From Amyelois transitella (taxonomy: Eukaryota; Arthropoda; Insecta; Lepidoptera; Pyralidae), in contig NC_083525.1 in NCBI RefSeq assembly GCF_032362555.1, forward strand, positions 7,549,501 through 7,613,500: 64,000 nt of DNA, in the 5' to 3' direction. This document shows positions 63,935 to 64,000 of this stretch, one piece after another; positions within the stretch are counted from its first letter, which is position 1; each line of letters opens with the position of its first letter. The position numbers and the translations under genes are program-made. The notes under the pieces were generated by a model, which saw only the letters and a list, made by a program, of their open reading frames with translations, was not told where the DNA came from and ran no database searches.

Positions 63935-64000
63935 TATTGCAAAAACTCAAAGTCCACGTTCATCTGTATGGCTTGGTATTCAAAAAGTGACAGGTTTGCA
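63935..64000 (-). repeat. Family A repeat fragment, cut by the window edge
   Basis: CCACGTTCATCTGTATGGCTT and AAAAAGTGACAGGTTTGC. Confidence 0.55.

Noticed and set aside
63642-63950. 102-codon minus-strand ORF
   Set aside because: Antisense to a family E SINE.

Overview
This is nuclear DNA from an insect, almost certainly a moth or butterfly. The evidence is its AT-richness, intron-split genes with GT..AG junctions, and very dense dispersed repeats of lepidopteran type. I cannot name the species. The genes supported by the sequence, left to right, are: the 3' end of a RhoGAP gene (866-1329, +); three single-exon phosphoethanolamine-N-methyltransferase-like paralogs (2959-3756 -, 4745-5542 -, 7652-8458 +); an unrecognised disordered-protein locus in three frames (14869-16855, -); a 580-residue mitosis-like protein of unknown identity with a non-coding first exon (34829-36977, -); a five-exon CRAL-TRIO (Sec14-like) lipid-binding protein gene spanning 41175-61576 (-) with a 15.5-kb intron; and, divergent from it across about 0.3 kb, the first four exons of an SLC13/INDY-type carboxylate transporter (61900-63414, +) that runs off the right edge.

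The rest is mostly transposable-element debris. Names used below are local labels. Family A: a ~250-bp SINE-like repeat starting GTGCCGTGTGGTTCCCGGCAC and ending CGTGACCATATG(TATG)n, about 40 copies. Family B: a ~260-bp Helitron-like element starting near TACTAATATTATAAAGCTGAAG and ending in a hairpin plus GGGCACAGCTAG. Families C, D, G and I: shorter Helitron-like pieces with the same kind of GC-rich hairpin end. Family E: a tRNA-derived SINE with A box TGGTCGAATCGG and a GGTTCGAAT-type B box. Family F: a second tRNA-derived SINE with A box TGGCTCAGCGG and B box GGTTCGAATCC. Family H: a repeat ending CGTGAT plus (TATG)n like family A but with a different body. Family J: a repeat starting at a TATG run. 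There are also three non-LTR retrotransposon remnants. One keeps an 835-codon open frame (17612-20119) and sits inside a family F SINE that itself sits inside a family A repeat. A 1395-bp non-autonomous piggyBac-like element (50606-52000) interrupts another family A copy exactly at TTAA.

The most notable points are: the methyltransferase trio, whose 5' coding halves look homogenised while the 3' halves diverge, with a fresh 256-bp tandem duplication over the end of copy 2; the three-level nested insertion at 17.1-20.5 kb; a nearly perfect 194-bp inverted repeat at 47239-47700; the palindrome-rich piggyBac-like element; and the divergent lipid-carrier/transporter gene pair, which only emerges when the splice junctions are read by eye.
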